Below, piece after piece: positions 12,101-26,794 of a stretch of 64,000 bases of DNA. This DNA comes from Tyto alba (Eukaryota > Chordata > Aves > Strigiformes > Tytonidae), in NCBI RefSeq assembly GCF_018691265.1, contig NW_024881329.1:5208001-5272000 (forward strand), written 5' to 3'. The notes under the pieces were generated by a model. It made no database searches and had not been told where the DNA came from. It saw only the letters and a list, made by a program, of their open reading frames with translations. The position numbers and the translations under genes are program-made. Numbering within the stretch: position 1 is the first letter of the stretch; each line of letters opens with the position of its first letter.

Positions 12101-15100
12101 GAAGAATATGTTATGTAGCCCGAGGTTGAGGATTCTGGTCTAAGAGGTAGGCTGCTTGGTGGTGGTGTAGGCCACTGGCAGGTAAAAGGTAGAGTCTACA
12201 GTACATTTACGATGTTGAGTTTTTTCTGTGACTACAGAGCTGCTAGTCTAAGGGTGCTGCTTTATGTAAGCTATGCTTCTTGCAGGGCTCCTTAGTCATA
12301 AAAATGAAAGTCTGGATTGCATCTTCCATCTGAAGATGAGAGGTCCTCCTTGGGTCAAGGTAATGAGTGATGAAATATAATTACCTTCTACATTATTATA
12401 ATGACTCATATATTTATAGGTGCCTGTGGTATGAAATTTGGTTGAATTGCACATTTTGATGGAAGTTTAATTTTGTTTTCTCTTGCAGTTGGCTGGTATC
12501 ACCCCACTTAATGGATAATCAGACTACTTGTTGCAAAGATTTTACATAAGCACTTTGGGGTCAGGTTTTGGGAATCTTTAGTTGGTTCAGTAAATTAGTG
12601 TGATTATGATAGTGGAAGTGCAGAAAAACTGTCAGTCAGTGCAGCATGTGCCAACCTACAAGAATTTTTAAGTAATAGTTCTTGCTCCCCAGCAAAACTG
12701 GCACATTTGCACATGAACAAACTCCTGCAAAGGATCAAATTTGTGGTTGTGTACACTGGGACTGCTTTGTGAATAATTGTTCCTTGTGCTCCCGCCCTTA
12801 CGTGTTACCCACTATAAATGATCCACACCTCTAAGGCATTCATTGCCCTGAAGTGTCTGTCTCCTATGAACCATCTGATGTTGCCATACTTAATGTCCTG
12901 CTGCTGCTTTTCTTTTATTTCCCATCAATGCTAAATACAAGTTTGTGATGTTTTTAGAAAGTTTCTAATTCAGTTTATCTAATACTAAGATCAGTAATTT
13001 AATTTAAAGTGTTTTGGTGTAATGATTCTGAATAACTCAAAACTTGTTTTTGATGAGGACCTGAGTTTTACAAGTACAAAAATATCCTACTGAATACAGT
13101 GTCTTGCCAAAGAGTTGGTAAGACCAGTACATATTTCATACCTCAGTGTCTTCTAATGCAAAATATTAGCAACACACTTCACATGCATATGGTGCGTCTG
13201 CATTGACTATATTCACTGCAGAACTCTACAGTTAACTTAAGTGCCTGGGAGGGAAGTATAGATGTGTAGTATGGTGAATTACTACCATGTGACCTGTGGG
13301 CTTGGCAATTAGATTTTTTTAACTGAGGCCCAGGTTATTGGCCATTTGTTACACAATTTCCCAATAAAAGAAGGGAGATGACTGGGTTTTTTCTGCAGAT
13401 AAATGGAGTATGATCAACCTCCAATTATTTGGTCTCAGAGATATCCACATATTACATCTTAACTTTGGAGTCAGAACTGTCCTAGCTGTCTGGTATAATG
13501 GTGAATGTCCCAAAACAAATTTTACCCTCACACACATATGTTCAAGTAAAATCTGAAGTTAATTACAGGTGGATGTGGGTGTGTGGGGTATGTGGCTCTA
13601 ATGAATGTAAGAAGATAATTTTATAAGTTTGCAGTTTCACTGGACATTAAGGAGTGGAGCCCTTCTCTAGTGGGAGGAATTGTGACAAGTTTTAAGTGGC
13701 CCAAGTTATAAGATTGATTAGGTAATCCAGAGAAAAGGTACCAGCTCTAATAGCTTTTTCCTTTTGCAGCCCTTGAGTATAAAAGATCTTTTGGATTTCC
13801 TTTAAGCCTGGCAGATTTAGTAGATTTAAAATAAAAAGGCAGTTTTAAAAACTCTTGAACATTTTTTTTTTGTTGCTGTTATATTTGACGTAAGTTTATG
13901 GAAGTGACTTCAGTTTAATTAGGCTTTGTTGATACAGTACTTTTCCACTGAATTTACTAGGAGCTTGCGAATGTGTTGTAACGAACTGCACTGCAGGCTG
14001 CAGTATCTGATTGTCATGCCAGGAGCATCACTAGCGTAGAGCTAAATAGAGATTGGTGAGGAAAGTGGGTCAGGAAACAGGCCTACTGTACCTGCAGAGA
14101 CTGCAGAGTGCAGTAGCAACGGAGCGGAGTGTCCACAGCATGGCACTGTCTCACAAAGCATAGGCTGGCTGAGGAGGTGGTTATGCCCAGAGGTGGGAGC
14201 TAAAGATGCTGCTGCTTTTATTCTCCCTTCTCTTCCTCCACTATACACACTTGTTTCACTGGGTGATTTTAGCAGTGCCCATTTTACTTTTTCTTTCTTG
14301 GAACAAAAATGTCCACAAAAATATTCTTTCACCTTCAGAGGTCAAAACCATTGTGTCCTGTAAGATGGACTGCTAGAGACATACCTGCTGTTCTGTGTGA
14401 GACGGTGTTAAATGCTGCTAAGGAGTCTTTCATACACTTCTCAGATGTAGGAGAGAAAAAGCTTTGTAGTATGCTGCTCTGTAGACCTTGGCATGGTTGT
14501 TTAAAAAGGCTTTTCTGAGTGTATCTTGCTTCACTTGCAAATCTAGTCTTGCTGGAGATGACATTCAGAATAAAATTGTAGTATAAACAGAAAAGGAGCA
14601 ATAAAAAAATGAAGCATCTCTAAGCAACCAGTGGGACCTGCTAAAATTACCCGAAAAGTGGAAACTACATAAATTGCATGATAAACACAGAAGAAAGGGA
14701 GGAAAAAAAAAAATCTCCAAAGAATGGTTATAAGAATTTCTTCTCAAATGTAAGAGGGAATGGTGAAAGGAACCAAAAAAGATAATTTTGAAGTTGTTCT
14801 TTGTTGTGCTTGCCTGCCTTTGTCTCTGTGGAGCTTAGTTACCGTGCCTTAAAATAGTTCATTTTCTAAGTCTTTTGGTACACTGTATACCATAAGAGGA
14901 GATCTAAAGCGAGGGACATAAATTGAATAGAAAAAACAAATGTGTATTTTATCCTTAGGCATAACTGTTTTGATAATATTTGGCTTATGTGGGAAGGAAT
15001 ACCTTTCATTTTGTTTTATGCTTGAGATTTACTTGAGGTTTGAGACCTAAGAGTAGGAAGGAAATCCAGAAAGGCAGTTGTCTGCTTTTCAGTGGGTAAA

Positions 15101-18100
15101 TTTCCATACTATAAGGGAATGTTTCACAGGAGTCTTGGAGTATAAATCCATTATCAGTACAGAAAAAGGAAGAGGATTGAGTTCAGAGGCCTTCAGACTT
15201 CAGGTGTCAAAGCCTACAAGGTGCTTACGTTCTCAGCTTCCACTGCATTGGTGAAGGGTGTAAATCCGAAGACTTCTTGACTTACACAGAAGGATTGCCA
15301 TTGATTAGGTTAAAATTAAAAAATGGAGGAGAAAGAAGGTAGCTTATGACTTGGCACCCTGTCTGTTTTAAGCTTTGGATCTCTGAGACATGATGAAAGA
15401 GTGAGGTGGGACACTTACCGCCAGTCTGTGCTAAGGAGAGGAGAGCAATGCAGCGAGCATGATCATGTATCTTCCATCTACTTTCATTAATCTTGGCTTG
15501 AGTTGTTATGCAGAAGTAAGACATCCACACTGGTACAGCATGAAGACAGGGCAAATGACTGTTCTGACAGTAACTCTTTTTCATTGTGACTGTAGACAAA
15601 TCAGTTGTGTTGAGCACTCAGACCACTGAAGTGTCTGTGTTTTATTTTGAGATGCATGTGGAAAGTTATTGAAATAATGCTTTTGAAAACAGGGGTTTGG
15701 TTTGTAAGCAACTTGGATACCCAAAAAAAGTCATCCTCAGTGCCATAGTTTCCAAACTGTGTAATACAGGAATGATAACATTAACAGCATTTCAGAGACA
15801 AGAGAATAAATGGCTCAGACTGAAACACCTCCGGTTACTGTAGTGGCATAGACAGTTTAGGGAACTGAATATATCAAAAATCATGGATGCTAGCAGTGTT
15901 AGTTGTATGTTTAAGCCTGAGAGCAGTTCTGCTGTGATAGTTCAGCAGAGTAATCAAAAAAAAGAACTTCTTTCCCAACTGTGGTCATTGCAGATAAATC
16001 CCGTGAATTTCCCAGTGCAGATTACTGAAATGGGCAGTGCTCTGTGTCACTGCTACTTTTCAGAATCAGCTGCTCTGGGAATTGATTAAACAACTCATGG
16101 TTCACCTTTTGCCCTGCTTTCACATATTGCATTAAACAGATTTTTCTAACTCATCCAATTGTGCATTTATATAGTGCTGTAAGCTATTCCAGCTCACAAG
16201 CCTTGAAACAGAGAGCATAAACACGGAGGGGCGAGGAAGAATGTGCTGACGGTAGCAGTGACAGTGTTCCCTGGCTTTCACTCCAAAGCGAAATGTCTTC
16301 ACCTCCAGAAGACAATTTGTAGTGTCTACCACAGACCATGGACAAGATCACGTAGTGCTGTACATTCTATTTATATTTGAATACCAAGTAAAGGTGTTGC
16401 TAAGCCATCAAAGCTTTTCCTCTTAGTTCCTGTTTTGTTTTGCTTTTAATTGTGGATATGGAGTTAATGTGGTAACCAAAGGAGGTGAGACTGGACGTGG
16501 TCTTTGCCCACTTTCTGGTCTTGACTGCTTGTCCTCTCTTGTTCCTGACGCCTGCAGTTGTGTCACTCATGAAGCAGAGTTTCTCCTGAGCAGTGTTTTG
16601 CTGATTACGCTTACTAGCTTGGTGAAACTCTTTTGAATAGAAGTTTTGTTTTAAAATAGCACTGTTATAATGAAAGGCACCCAAACCTAATCACACTTGT
16701 GTGCGGTGCATTGTGACAGTTTGGCTAGGAATGAGCAGATAGTAGCCCAAATTTTTAGAATTCTGGCTTAAATCATATTCCATTGTGTTCATTTAGACAC
16801 CTAAAGAAGCTGATTTCTAAAGATGCTGCTTGTCTTACAATTTCCACTTCCTATCATTTTTAGAAGTAGGCTATTTGAGCTCCTAGATGTGTTACTTAAC
16901 TGTGTTAAATTTTAATCAGACCTCATTTAAAAAAAAAAAAAAAATCTTTGGCTCTCCTTCTGGAAAGACTATATTCCTTGACAATACTGCAGGCAGACCT
17001 GCAGAGGGGTTCTTCAAAACTCTGCAGCTTTTGAGGAGGTTTGGGGTTTTTTGTGGCTTTTATTTTGTAATTAACCTCTCCAGACTTGCCATGTAGGTGA
17101 ACAGTGTGTTGGTCCTGTTCAGTCCTGACAGCTGATGAATGTCGCCCGTAAGGAGAGAGACTGACCTGTTCTTGGCTTTCCCTTTGGCAGCCCTCAGCAA
17201 GGTTGTACTACCTGAGCTGGAGCTTGTGGCTGCGTGGCGTGCCTCGGGCACTGCAGCTGGGGCTTCCACGCCCGGCCACCAGCCCTTATGAAAAGCCCAG
17301 CGTCTATCAGACGTGCTGCCTGGGACTGGGGTGACACAGATTGCAAATGCACGTTGAATGGAAGTATGGATGTGTGGGTACAGCCTTCTGATTGCTGAGG
17401 GAAGTACACTCAATATTCTTTTATATGTTAGAGTGCCACAAGTGGTTCTTCAAGAACTTGCTTCAGAAAATAAATTTTCCAGATTAATTTAGCCTTTTTT
17501 TAAAAAAAAAAAAAGTGCTGTTAATGTCTGTTTTTGGAAACTCCCCTGCCAAATTCGTGAGTTTACAATTGGCTTTCAGTTTAAGATTATGCAAATTCCT
17601 CCCTTGCTTTTTTAATTGTAGTAAAAAATGGTGTCTTTCACAATTTATCTTATTTTTCTATCATTTTTTTAAAAAAACCAAACGTATCAGTTTACTAACT
17701 GGTGTCTTTCAGTTTAAAGATACAGTATTGGTGACTTAAAGACCACCAACCAAACCTTGAAAAATCCATATTAAAAATAGGGATTTCGCCAAGAAACTTT
17801 GCATCAGTTTGAATTCAGAGATGCAAACCCTTGTTCTCAGCAAAACTTGTCATAAGAACACTTAACCATAACACGGTTGGCCAAGAATATCTTAAATTAT
17901 TTTAACTTCAGTCAGTAATAGGGATAATGGTGTTCCTAGTGCTTCAGATGTTCTGTTCTTGGTGTTTCTGACCTCACAACTAAAAGCGTCTGTATGAAAA
18001 GTTGTATGGCCAGTCACAGCTTTTTCTAATATAATTCCTCATTTCAGACCCTATGGACTTGGAATTTCTCCCATATAACTAACATATAACCCTTTCCCCT

Positions 18101-21100
18101 CTGATTTTCAGATGGGAACTCTTAAAAACTGCTGTATCAAGCTGTATTGGCAGTACTTGATCATCATTTCGTCTGGACGCTTTATTGACATGTAGATGGG
18201 TTTAGGAGATAGTGAGATAGTTGCATTGTTAGACTACATTTTTCCTTGTGTCTTAATATGCTACTGCTTCTGATTACTTGACTTCAACGTCCTTAATATT
18301 ATTATTATTTTAAATTCTACTACCCTTATGTTCAACCCTGGTGCTATAAATAAGTGAGTAGGAGTGGCAGACTTCTGTTATAAGTTAACATTTCTCTTTC
18401 TTTTATTTTGCTTTTAGGAAGTGTGTTTGAGTGATAAGGACACTGTCTTGTTTAGGCTAGAGGTGAAAGAATTCCAGACACTCCTAAACCTTGGTCAGAA
18501 GTTCAGTAAGGAGAAGGGGAATCAAGCTACTTGTTCTTTTCTCTCAGAAGAAAAGAAATTCTAATATACACACATTTAAATGCAGTACGTAACATAATAT
18601 GCAAAACTCTAGTTTCATGATTTTGCATTTACTGTTAATATTCTACAGTATTTGAAATAAGGTAAGGCTATTCCTGTTCTTCTAATTGGAAATCACAACA
18701 GTCCTTTCAAATTGAGTTTCTTCTGCAGAGGTGTTGATAGGAGATGATGGGATTTTTTTTTTCCCTCTCCCCCACAGATTTAATTTATATTTTTCTCATG
18801 CTCCTAATGTTAAAGCCACTCTAAATGTACATAACAAAGACTACCTTCTTCTACCCTGCCAGGAGTTAGCTTCTGCCTACATAGTTTTTACTTTTTCTTC
18901 CAGTTTTGTTCATTAAAGCTGCCTTCCATTTTAAAGGGTAGTAAATCTTAATAAAAAATCTCAGTGCCTGTGATTTTTAAAACCAGCAACAGAAACAAAC
19001 CAAGCTTAGTATTTAGTTGTGCTATGCTTCTTTAACACCACTTTTCTCTGAGACCTTTTGCTGTCTTGAAGCTTCCTATTTGATTTCATCCTGAGCTCGT
19101 TTTTGAGGATGCACAAAAACTTTCAGATGAGCAGCAAAGTGGGAACATAAGGGTTGTTAATAACCATATTTCAGGTTTTGGTGTTGCAAGTAGCTCATTT
19201 AAAATTTGTTCAACAGCTTATGGGTTCGTTTTGGTTGTTTTTGTTTTTTTCCTGGGTGGGACATCTTCAGTTGGGAGTAGCTTGTGAAGTGGTGATCATG
19301 AGAAGGCCCTTTGGAAAGAGGGACCTGGGAGGTTTCTGCCCTTGATGTATACTGGAACTCCAAGTGAATTGTAAGGCCTTGATCAAAACACCTGGCAGTT
19401 TTGAAAATTAGTGTTATTTTCTTAACTTATAATGCAAGAGCCTTAAACGTTATCACCCCTGTCTCTTTGTAAATGAGTGGCTGAAAACAGAAGAAATGTT
19501 TGGTTCTTTAAAAAAGAAAACAAAACAAAAAAAAAGAGCACTGTCATTAACCAATTTATTAGGTCCTTCCGAATGCATGTTTAGGAATTCATTGCTCCTG
19601 ATGTGTATAGGGGACGGAGGGGAGGCACCATCAGTGCTGGTTCGCCCATGCGAACGCTGGGCTCTGGCTGATCCGGGACTAGTGCTGTGTTCTGTGAATT
19701 GCAGTCCCAGGCGGTTTCTGTTAGACCATCCTTCTCTTTGGGTGAAGTTCTGCTCCTTCGATTTGGAGCATTCCAAGAAGGCTCCTTTGAAATGAGATAC
19801 TATCTTTACAGTATGTGGCCACCTCTTTGATTTACCCCAGGTGAGTCTCGAATAGTTAGTCTTGTTATAGAGCTCTGAGGGCTGTGAATAATTTGCAGAA
19901 CCCACTTTGAAGGACATTAGGAAAAGCAAAAAGCTACATCTCTTAAAAGAAAAAGAAAACAGTAATTCTTTCCTGAATTCCCCAGAAAGCCTTTTTCAAC
20001 TAGGTGGAGAGAGGCTTCTCAAAGCAGTTTGTGTATCCTTTTCTAGTGTTGCTTCTGAGATTTGGTTCTGTCTTATGCTGCTACTGTGTATGTAAAGTTT
20101 TGAAGAGCACAGGGACAAATGTGATGATATAGTCATATTTTCTTAATTCAAGCTGGAGACCATTACCCAACTTATTCCTGCAACAGGAATAGATTTTTTT
20201 TTTTTTTTTTTTTTTAAAGTGAGGGCATTTCCCTTAGGATTACCCAGTCATGATTTTATATGGTGGACGATTCATCTTGGTCCTGTTTAAGTTGTCACAG
20301 CATCTCCTTTTGTGTTATGCTTGCCTGTACTTCCAAAGGTAAAGTTAGTATCTGTTTTGCAATCTTCTTATTAACAGAGGGCCAAGAAATCAAGGCTTCC
20401 TACAACTCATCAGAGTTAACATGATTCTTTTCCCCAAACTGTCAAGATTTGAATGTATAATTGGGTCTCTGCAGCCCTCGGTAGCAGACAGGTTCATTAG
20501 AAAAAAACGCTTCAGGCTCCACCAGAAGACAGGCAGTTCAGAAACTATCTGGTATGGTGTGACAGCCATTTGGTTTGAACTATGTATGCACAATTGATGC
20601 TGAAATTATCTATTGTTTGTCGTAAAGATGTATTTCAGGAACATACTGTTGTCTTTATCGATAGCAAGACATAAATTTAGAAACAGTCCTATTTGATTTG
20701 GTTAGTTTTGATTCTTTGCCAGCTTCTCTTTTTGGATGTTTATATCCTGTGAGCAAGTTGCAAAACAGTTCTGACTTGCTGTTTGATTATGCAGGGGGTT
20801 ACTTTTGCAGTTTTCCAGTCAAAAGAGATTGTGTGCCAAAAGCTTCAGGAGGCCAAAGTTTAAAACTTGTTCCTCCTTTAAGTAGAAAGATCTCATGAGG
20901 AAGTGTGTTCTCGAGTGGTGTTTATGTTATGAACAAGTCCTTATTATTTATTTTTTTTTTTTACTTTGGGATTGACAATTAATCACAGCTTAAATGTTTC
21001 TGTGAGAAAAAATTTCTTGTATCTTGAGGAGGCGGGGGCTGGGGAATTAATGTATTTTTCTTTATCTGAAAAACTAGGAGGACCAAATCAAACAAGGTAA

Positions 21101-21704
21101 ACTAACTCACTGGTGTAATTTAAGCTTGCAAATTATTCAATTGGGGTTTTTTTTTGTGACCAGTTTTTTTTCAAGACACATGTTGCACCACATCTTTTCA
21201 CTGCCTTTTAACAGCGTTAGTGAAAGGATAAAAATATGTGTAAAAATAAGCATTTTAGACATTTTCTGGTTTGATTCTTTATTTTCTACTTGGGATATTT
21301 TTTGAGGTGGCCATCAGTATTAGAAACTTAAATCTCTTGTTGCAGAGAATAATTGCGGCAGAAGCATGCTGTAGATCTTTAAAGCTAGCCATTTTTAAGA
21401 AAACAAAAGAACATTTAATTACAACAGATCACTGTTTTATTCTGTTGTGAGGTGACAATACGTGAGCTTGCAAGCTGTTGCTGTCAGATGGCGTGCTGGG
21501 TGGTTTGAGAGCCCAGTTCCCTGGTAAACTCGCGGCGTGCCACCGCCTTCCCTGCGCGGTGCCCAGCACATCGTTTCATGCAGGCGTGCTCAAGACAGGT
21601 GCAAGATGATGTCTGATCCATGCAGAACTCTGTGCTGAGCGGTAATCTGAAAGTAACCTTGGGAGAAAGCAAGAAGCTTTACTGAAAAATGTCCCTGGGA
21701 TGCT
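9166..21704. other. Intron, no gene seen
   Basis: Mostly AT-rich sequence with homopolymers (A16 at 16929-16944, A13 at 17502-17514, T22 at 20194-20215). A mildly CpG-enriched patch lies around 17120-17330, with a smaller one near 19610-19690 that contains the inverted repeat GTTCGC-CCAT-GCGAAC. A 158-codon minus frame (19453-19929) is the longest non-repeat frame here but shows no recognisable domain. No exon was identified. Confidence 0.55.
20194..20215 (+). repeat. T22 homopolymer
   Basis: An uninterrupted run of 22 T flanked by AGA and AAAG. No adjoining retroelement is recognisable. Confidence 0.9.
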
Positions 21705-21718
21705 GTTGCTAGGGCAAC
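21705..21718. promoter_or_regulatory. RFX X-box motif (GTTGCTAGGGCAAC)
   Basis: The 14-mer GTTGCTAGGGCAAC fits the RFX X-box consensus GTHNYY-AT-RRNAAC in both half-sites, with AG as the central dinucleotide. RFX factors drive ciliary and other genes through such sites. The surrounding ~300 bp are richer in GC and CpG than the intron average (for example CTCGCGGCG and TGCGCGG near 21530-21560), which supports a regulatory element. No transcript start was recognised nearby. Confidence 0.45.
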
Positions 21719-24700
21719 GGAGCCTATTGTGTGTGTGCTGTGTGCGTTTACCAGTCTGGCTCCTAGATACTGCAGCGTGGAAAAGCATTGCCTTTGCAAG
21801 TGCCTCCCCCCGTTTTTGGTAGATTTGAAGGCAGCAAAGGCTGATAAGGCCTCCCTTATCAAACTCATCCTTCCTATTTTGCTTTTAGTTTGCTGCTAGT
21901 TTAGGCGTATTGCTTGATAAAATAGAACCATACTGAAAACGAAAGAGGTGCTGATGTCTTGCTGCAGTTCCGTCTCTCTTGCTTCATAGTGATAATCCAG
22001 GATGATTTGCAGAGGCAGGCAGCAACATAACAGTAGGGCAGGGTATGTCCTGTTTCTCGCTCTGCAGAGAGAGAGGAGCCTTTTTGCGGTGACAGTGAGG
22101 CAGCATTGATGAGCAGAGGAAGAAGACTGGAAGAGGTGTGTGCTACGTAGTGCAGGAGTGCTTGGAAAAGGAGCACACAAGGGATGCCAGAAAGGTGGGC
22201 TGAAAAGACTGTTCATCAGCAGGAGCCCTAATCCATGCCTCTGGGCAGTGAACTGGCTATTCCTGATTTGTAACCATAAAATGTCAGCATTCTCTTAATA
22301 ATAATGATGATAATAAAATAAAATATCCCCATCTGTTTGATGGTGCTGTTCCTGCTACTTTGAGAGTGTGCTGGGGGGGCGTGGGGTTCCATCAACCAGA
22401 ATCCCCTTCTGCGATTTCACCTGGATAAGGTTATTTTTTTCTTTCCACATATATACATTCTGCAAAACAGTTTGAGGTGTGTACATTCCTGTTCTGTGTT
22501 GGCAGTGTTTTAGTGGCAGATGACTGAGGGGGACCAATCTTGTGGATTAAAGAGGCCTAAGAAGCAAAAAAATTCATTGATGTGGAAGTGAAGTGGGAAA
22601 TAATTTTCTGTAATTAAACTAAAATGTATTAAGCTGATTAAATTAATTTCGGATTCAGCATTCCCTTTCTTCCATTGCACAGTCTTCCTGTGGGAACGTG
22701 CAGACACGGTAGGCTGGTAAGCACCTCACCATGGATAATGAACATCTCCTGCTTTGTAACTGAACCTGAAAGAGTCATATGTCTCTGTTTGTAAGCAGTC
22801 AGCCTCTCTACGCACTGCAGTTCACAGGGGCTTTAAAAATTCTTTATGAATCAAGAAGGCCCCAGTTTTTGCTGCTGGCTACTGGGTTAATATTGCTGAA
22901 TCCTAGAATAGGGCTCTGTATATTTTTATCTGTAGGTTATCTGAGTAAGGGAATGAAGGTGATGTGAGGAGATGCAAGCAACATGCCAAACAATGAAGCT
23001 GTGCTTGGACAGCATCTGAATGGAAGCCAGGGAAATAATTTTAATGCATTGCCTAGCTACTCATTTTTTTTCCCCTCCAAAAGAGTCTTTTGTTATCCAA
23101 GTATATTTTTAGTCTTTTCTTCAATCTGGTCAACGTTTCATTCATGTTTGTGAATACATTGTTCTTTCAGTTTTCAAGAGACTGATGCCTGTAGAGATGG
23201 AAACAATTTCCTTAATTGCTAAGGCTGAGGTAAATGTTACTACCCTTCATGCTGACCTGAAAGAACCTTTTTCTTTAGACAGTCTCATGAACAATTTAGC
23301 CTTTGATGTTTCTTAGCTCCCTTTAGTCAAGAGGGAGACTGTGTAGAAAAGCAGATGGAAAATAATTCCTTTAAAAATGATTAGGAAGCATAATTTGTGC
23401 ACTCTGTACATCAGACATATACGGAATTTATTCTTTTTAAAGGTGCAACATAGTTCTGAGTTTGTTCTTGTTTCTGTTTGTTTTAAAATTGGCAGTGTCC
23501 TCTGTACTCAGGAAGGTCCAAAATAGGAACTTCTAAGTATGGTCTTATATATGTCCCTAATAATGATAAATTTAAGGATATGCTAAATATGTTCCTCTCT
23601 ATGGGTGAATTAGCAGTTGTAGTCTGGTGTCTCCTGCATGCAAGATTTGTTGGTCTTTAATGAAGAATTGGAGGGGGGTGGGAAGGAAAAATGGGAAAAC
23701 AATATATATGTGGAGTTTTAAAAAGCCTTATAATTTTCAAAGGTAGGAAGGAAAAAGAGACACTTTGCACTCCCCTTTACTTTCAGTCCTTGTTCCCTTT
23801 CAGTTTTATGAGATCTTTTTAGCTGTGCAGACTACAGAGTAAAGTCAACCAGGAAAATCTGCGGAATATTCTACTGCCTTATTATTACTTACAAGTCATC
23901 TCAAACATATACACACACCATTTACCTGTTTATTAGATCTTTTTTTCCTCAACATCTTATCTTAGTAGTTCTTGTGGGCTGCAGTACTTATCAAGGAATG
24001 GAAGATGTCCTTTATGTAAGAATGCCTAGATGTGCACACAGAAAGAAAAGCAGGAGACTGCAGAGGTGAAAGGAGAGAATGAATGGAAAAGGAAAAGTAG
24101 TCCAGAAGAAGAAGAACAGACATGAATGTGTATGGCAAAAATTATTTCATCTGTATGGCATTTGCAGATGCATTGCTTCACCTCTCAGAAGTGATGGAAG
24201 AATTCAGCAATGAATGAATGGCCAGAATCTTCCAGCATGTGTGTCATGTGGTGTTCAGCAGTTGAGTTAGAGAATATTTTGATCCTTGAGCTCAGGAAGG
24301 GTTACTTCCATCTACAGCAGTATTCCTGCAAAATACTCTTTTGAGAAACCAGAAAGGGATGCAAGCTCTTTAAAAAAAGTTTTCAGGCTTTCTGTAATAA
24401 AAAGAGTTTCATGCTGTATGCAAAGATGACAGGGGCGTAGTGATTAAAAAAGAAATAAATGTATTAAAATGTAACAGGAATTCACTCACAGGTAAAAAGT
24501 CTTTTCTTGGATAATACCCAAAATAAGAGTAAGCTATTTAGTCCAAATACTTTTCAGGTTGTGCAGTTCTAAAGGCACCATGACTAACCAAGCTCTCTCT
24601 TACTCAGCAAGTACCCCAGTGTTTCAGCACTAGGTTGAAAAGGCAAGTTGCTTAAAACTGCCATTCCAGGGTTTTTTTGGCCAGGTACTTGAGAGTAAAG

Positions 24701-26794
24701 CAATACCGTGTACTTTGCAACACTTAGATATTTTTGAGGTGAAATCTACCACAGAAGATGATATTCCAATATATTGAAATAGTTGAAAAATCAGATATTG
24801 TTCTTTTATTCTGCTCCCTGACTGCAGTGGTTAAATGTGTTTGTAGTCATGCTTCAATTTTCATTGTTATTTCAACATGTAATAGCAGGGCAGCCGTGCT
24901 GTACAGATGCCACCTCCATTACGAGGAAGCAGCTTATATTTAGTGTGGGTATTGGAGAGGCCGGGAAGAGGAGTAAATGTGAAAGCCTGTGTGAATCAGG
25001 GGACATTGAAGAGAATATGATCTCAGGCTAGTGTGCTGTGTCCAGGACTGGTATGTTGTCCAGAGAGTACTCGGTCAGAATGGCAGAAACTTTGACTGCT
25101 GGCAAACTCTGACACTCATGTTGTTTGTCAATGTGTAAGCATGATGTATAGGCCTGAGTACATACACTTCCCCTCCTTCTCATCACACTTGAGCAGTAGT
25201 TCTCAATCTTTTGCAGACAGTGACCTTTGCTTTGAGAGTAAAGCACTTCTGAAGTCGATGGCCTAAGAACTGAAGGTGGATGAGGTGGGTTTTAGCTGTT
25301 ACGCAGTGATGCTTCAGTTTAATTGGGTTTGAGAATATCCAGGAAGGGGTTTCCTTATTGTTGTTACTGTTCTTTGCTGGGCTGCATAAGCCCCTTCAAG
25401 TTTAGCGAGTTCACCAGATTTCTGAAATAGGGAGAACTGCTGCCTCTTGACTTCCATCTAAAGAGGGATGCCACTTAGAATTACAAATGTACAAGAGGTG
25501 GGTGTATTTTGTAATTAATGGTGAAGTCTGATGGGCTGCTGACTTTAATATAGCCTATAGTACTTCTCATCTGTTGCAAAAATGCTGCTACTTTTATTAA
25601 AGGTGTTAACACTCAATTCTTCAGGGTTTCTATAATTTTGTATTCTATCTAGTGGCATAGATTGTTGTATCAGATGAACTTGGATTTTTAAAACTACTTA
25701 TTATTTGAGCAATATTTTATAAATTGAAAGGAAAACAGGTCTTGTAAAGGGATTTCTGATCAGTGTATTTCATAGTGGCTCTCTAGATGTATTCATTAAA
25801 GAATGTTTTCCTGTCTTCAGGAGTTATTTTGAAGTATTGATTCTTTTTTATAGTGAATATATACTACCGCTCATAAAAAGTTATTTGAAAAATTGTTTTG
25901 TCCGTCTTGATGATTCCTGTGTGCTGTTACAGAGCCACCCTGTGAGAACGAAAGGAAAAATGTGATTTAACAGTAGGAGAATGGGAGCCTGATTTCTGTG
26001 CATGTGGGAATGTTGTAATCTTACTGAGCAGCAGGAAGGTAGATGAATTATTGCAGGATGTCACTGACAGTATTTCTTCCCTCTGCACCTTGTTTGGGTT
26101 AGCCAGCTCCCTTGCAGTCTGTACCAAGGAGTAAAATACTCTTCTCTAATCTATGGTGCAACAAAATGTTTAAGTATTAAACCTTATGGAAAAAGTTGTG
26201 TCATTGCAATGTCAATGTCTATAGTTACAATTTATTTAGGAAGAATCTAGTAGACTTGTAGGAGTGAAAGGGGCATTTTATATTAAAAATTGCATTACCT
26301 GTTCTTCAGTCATTAACAAACTGGAAATAAGAGGTCTTGAGGGGTGTCCAACAGGTGGGAAATCCTCTCTATTCCCCTGAAACAAAACGTAATATAAGGC
26401 ACTGACTGCAGCATGCCGTGAGCCACCACACCGCAGGATTGCCATCTCCATTTGATAGGGGTGGGGCAAAAGAGCTGTGATAATATGGGTGAGTTTGCTC
26501 TCAAAGACGAATACAGGAGACTATGCACTGTCGATACTAAAACATCTTAAATACATCTATTGGCAAAACATCAAACCATGGCAAGGCGAATTCTACTTTA
26601 GTAATAATTTCTATTTTGCATTGGGGGAAGAATTAGAAGCATCATAGTGATGAGATTCTCTTCTCGATACCATCGTTTACGCTGCCTCTAGAGGTGAAAT
26701 TTTAAAGATAAAGGCAGAAACGTTTCCATTTCGGCATTCTAAGAGAGATGGCCAAAGTGCTTTCTAGGTTGTTGATGTTGATAATTTTTTTTTT
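21719..26794. other. Intron, no gene seen
   Basis: AT-rich sequence with short AAT/GAT-rich patches (near 22296-22325) and no recognisable exon, RNA gene or transposon. All open frames are short and featureless. Confidence 0.55.

Noticed and set aside
12358..12387. AAGGTAAT / ATTACCTT inverted repeat around TGATGA, a C/D-snoRNA-like look
   Set aside because: No D box (CTGA) at a suitable distance, no D'/C' boxes and a stem placed wrongly for a snoRNA.
19453..19929. 158-codon minus-strand frame, the longest outside repeats
   Set aside because: No domain, signal peptide or membrane segment, and no convincing splice context. It also runs through an A-rich stretch coding a Phe-rich run. Treated as chance.
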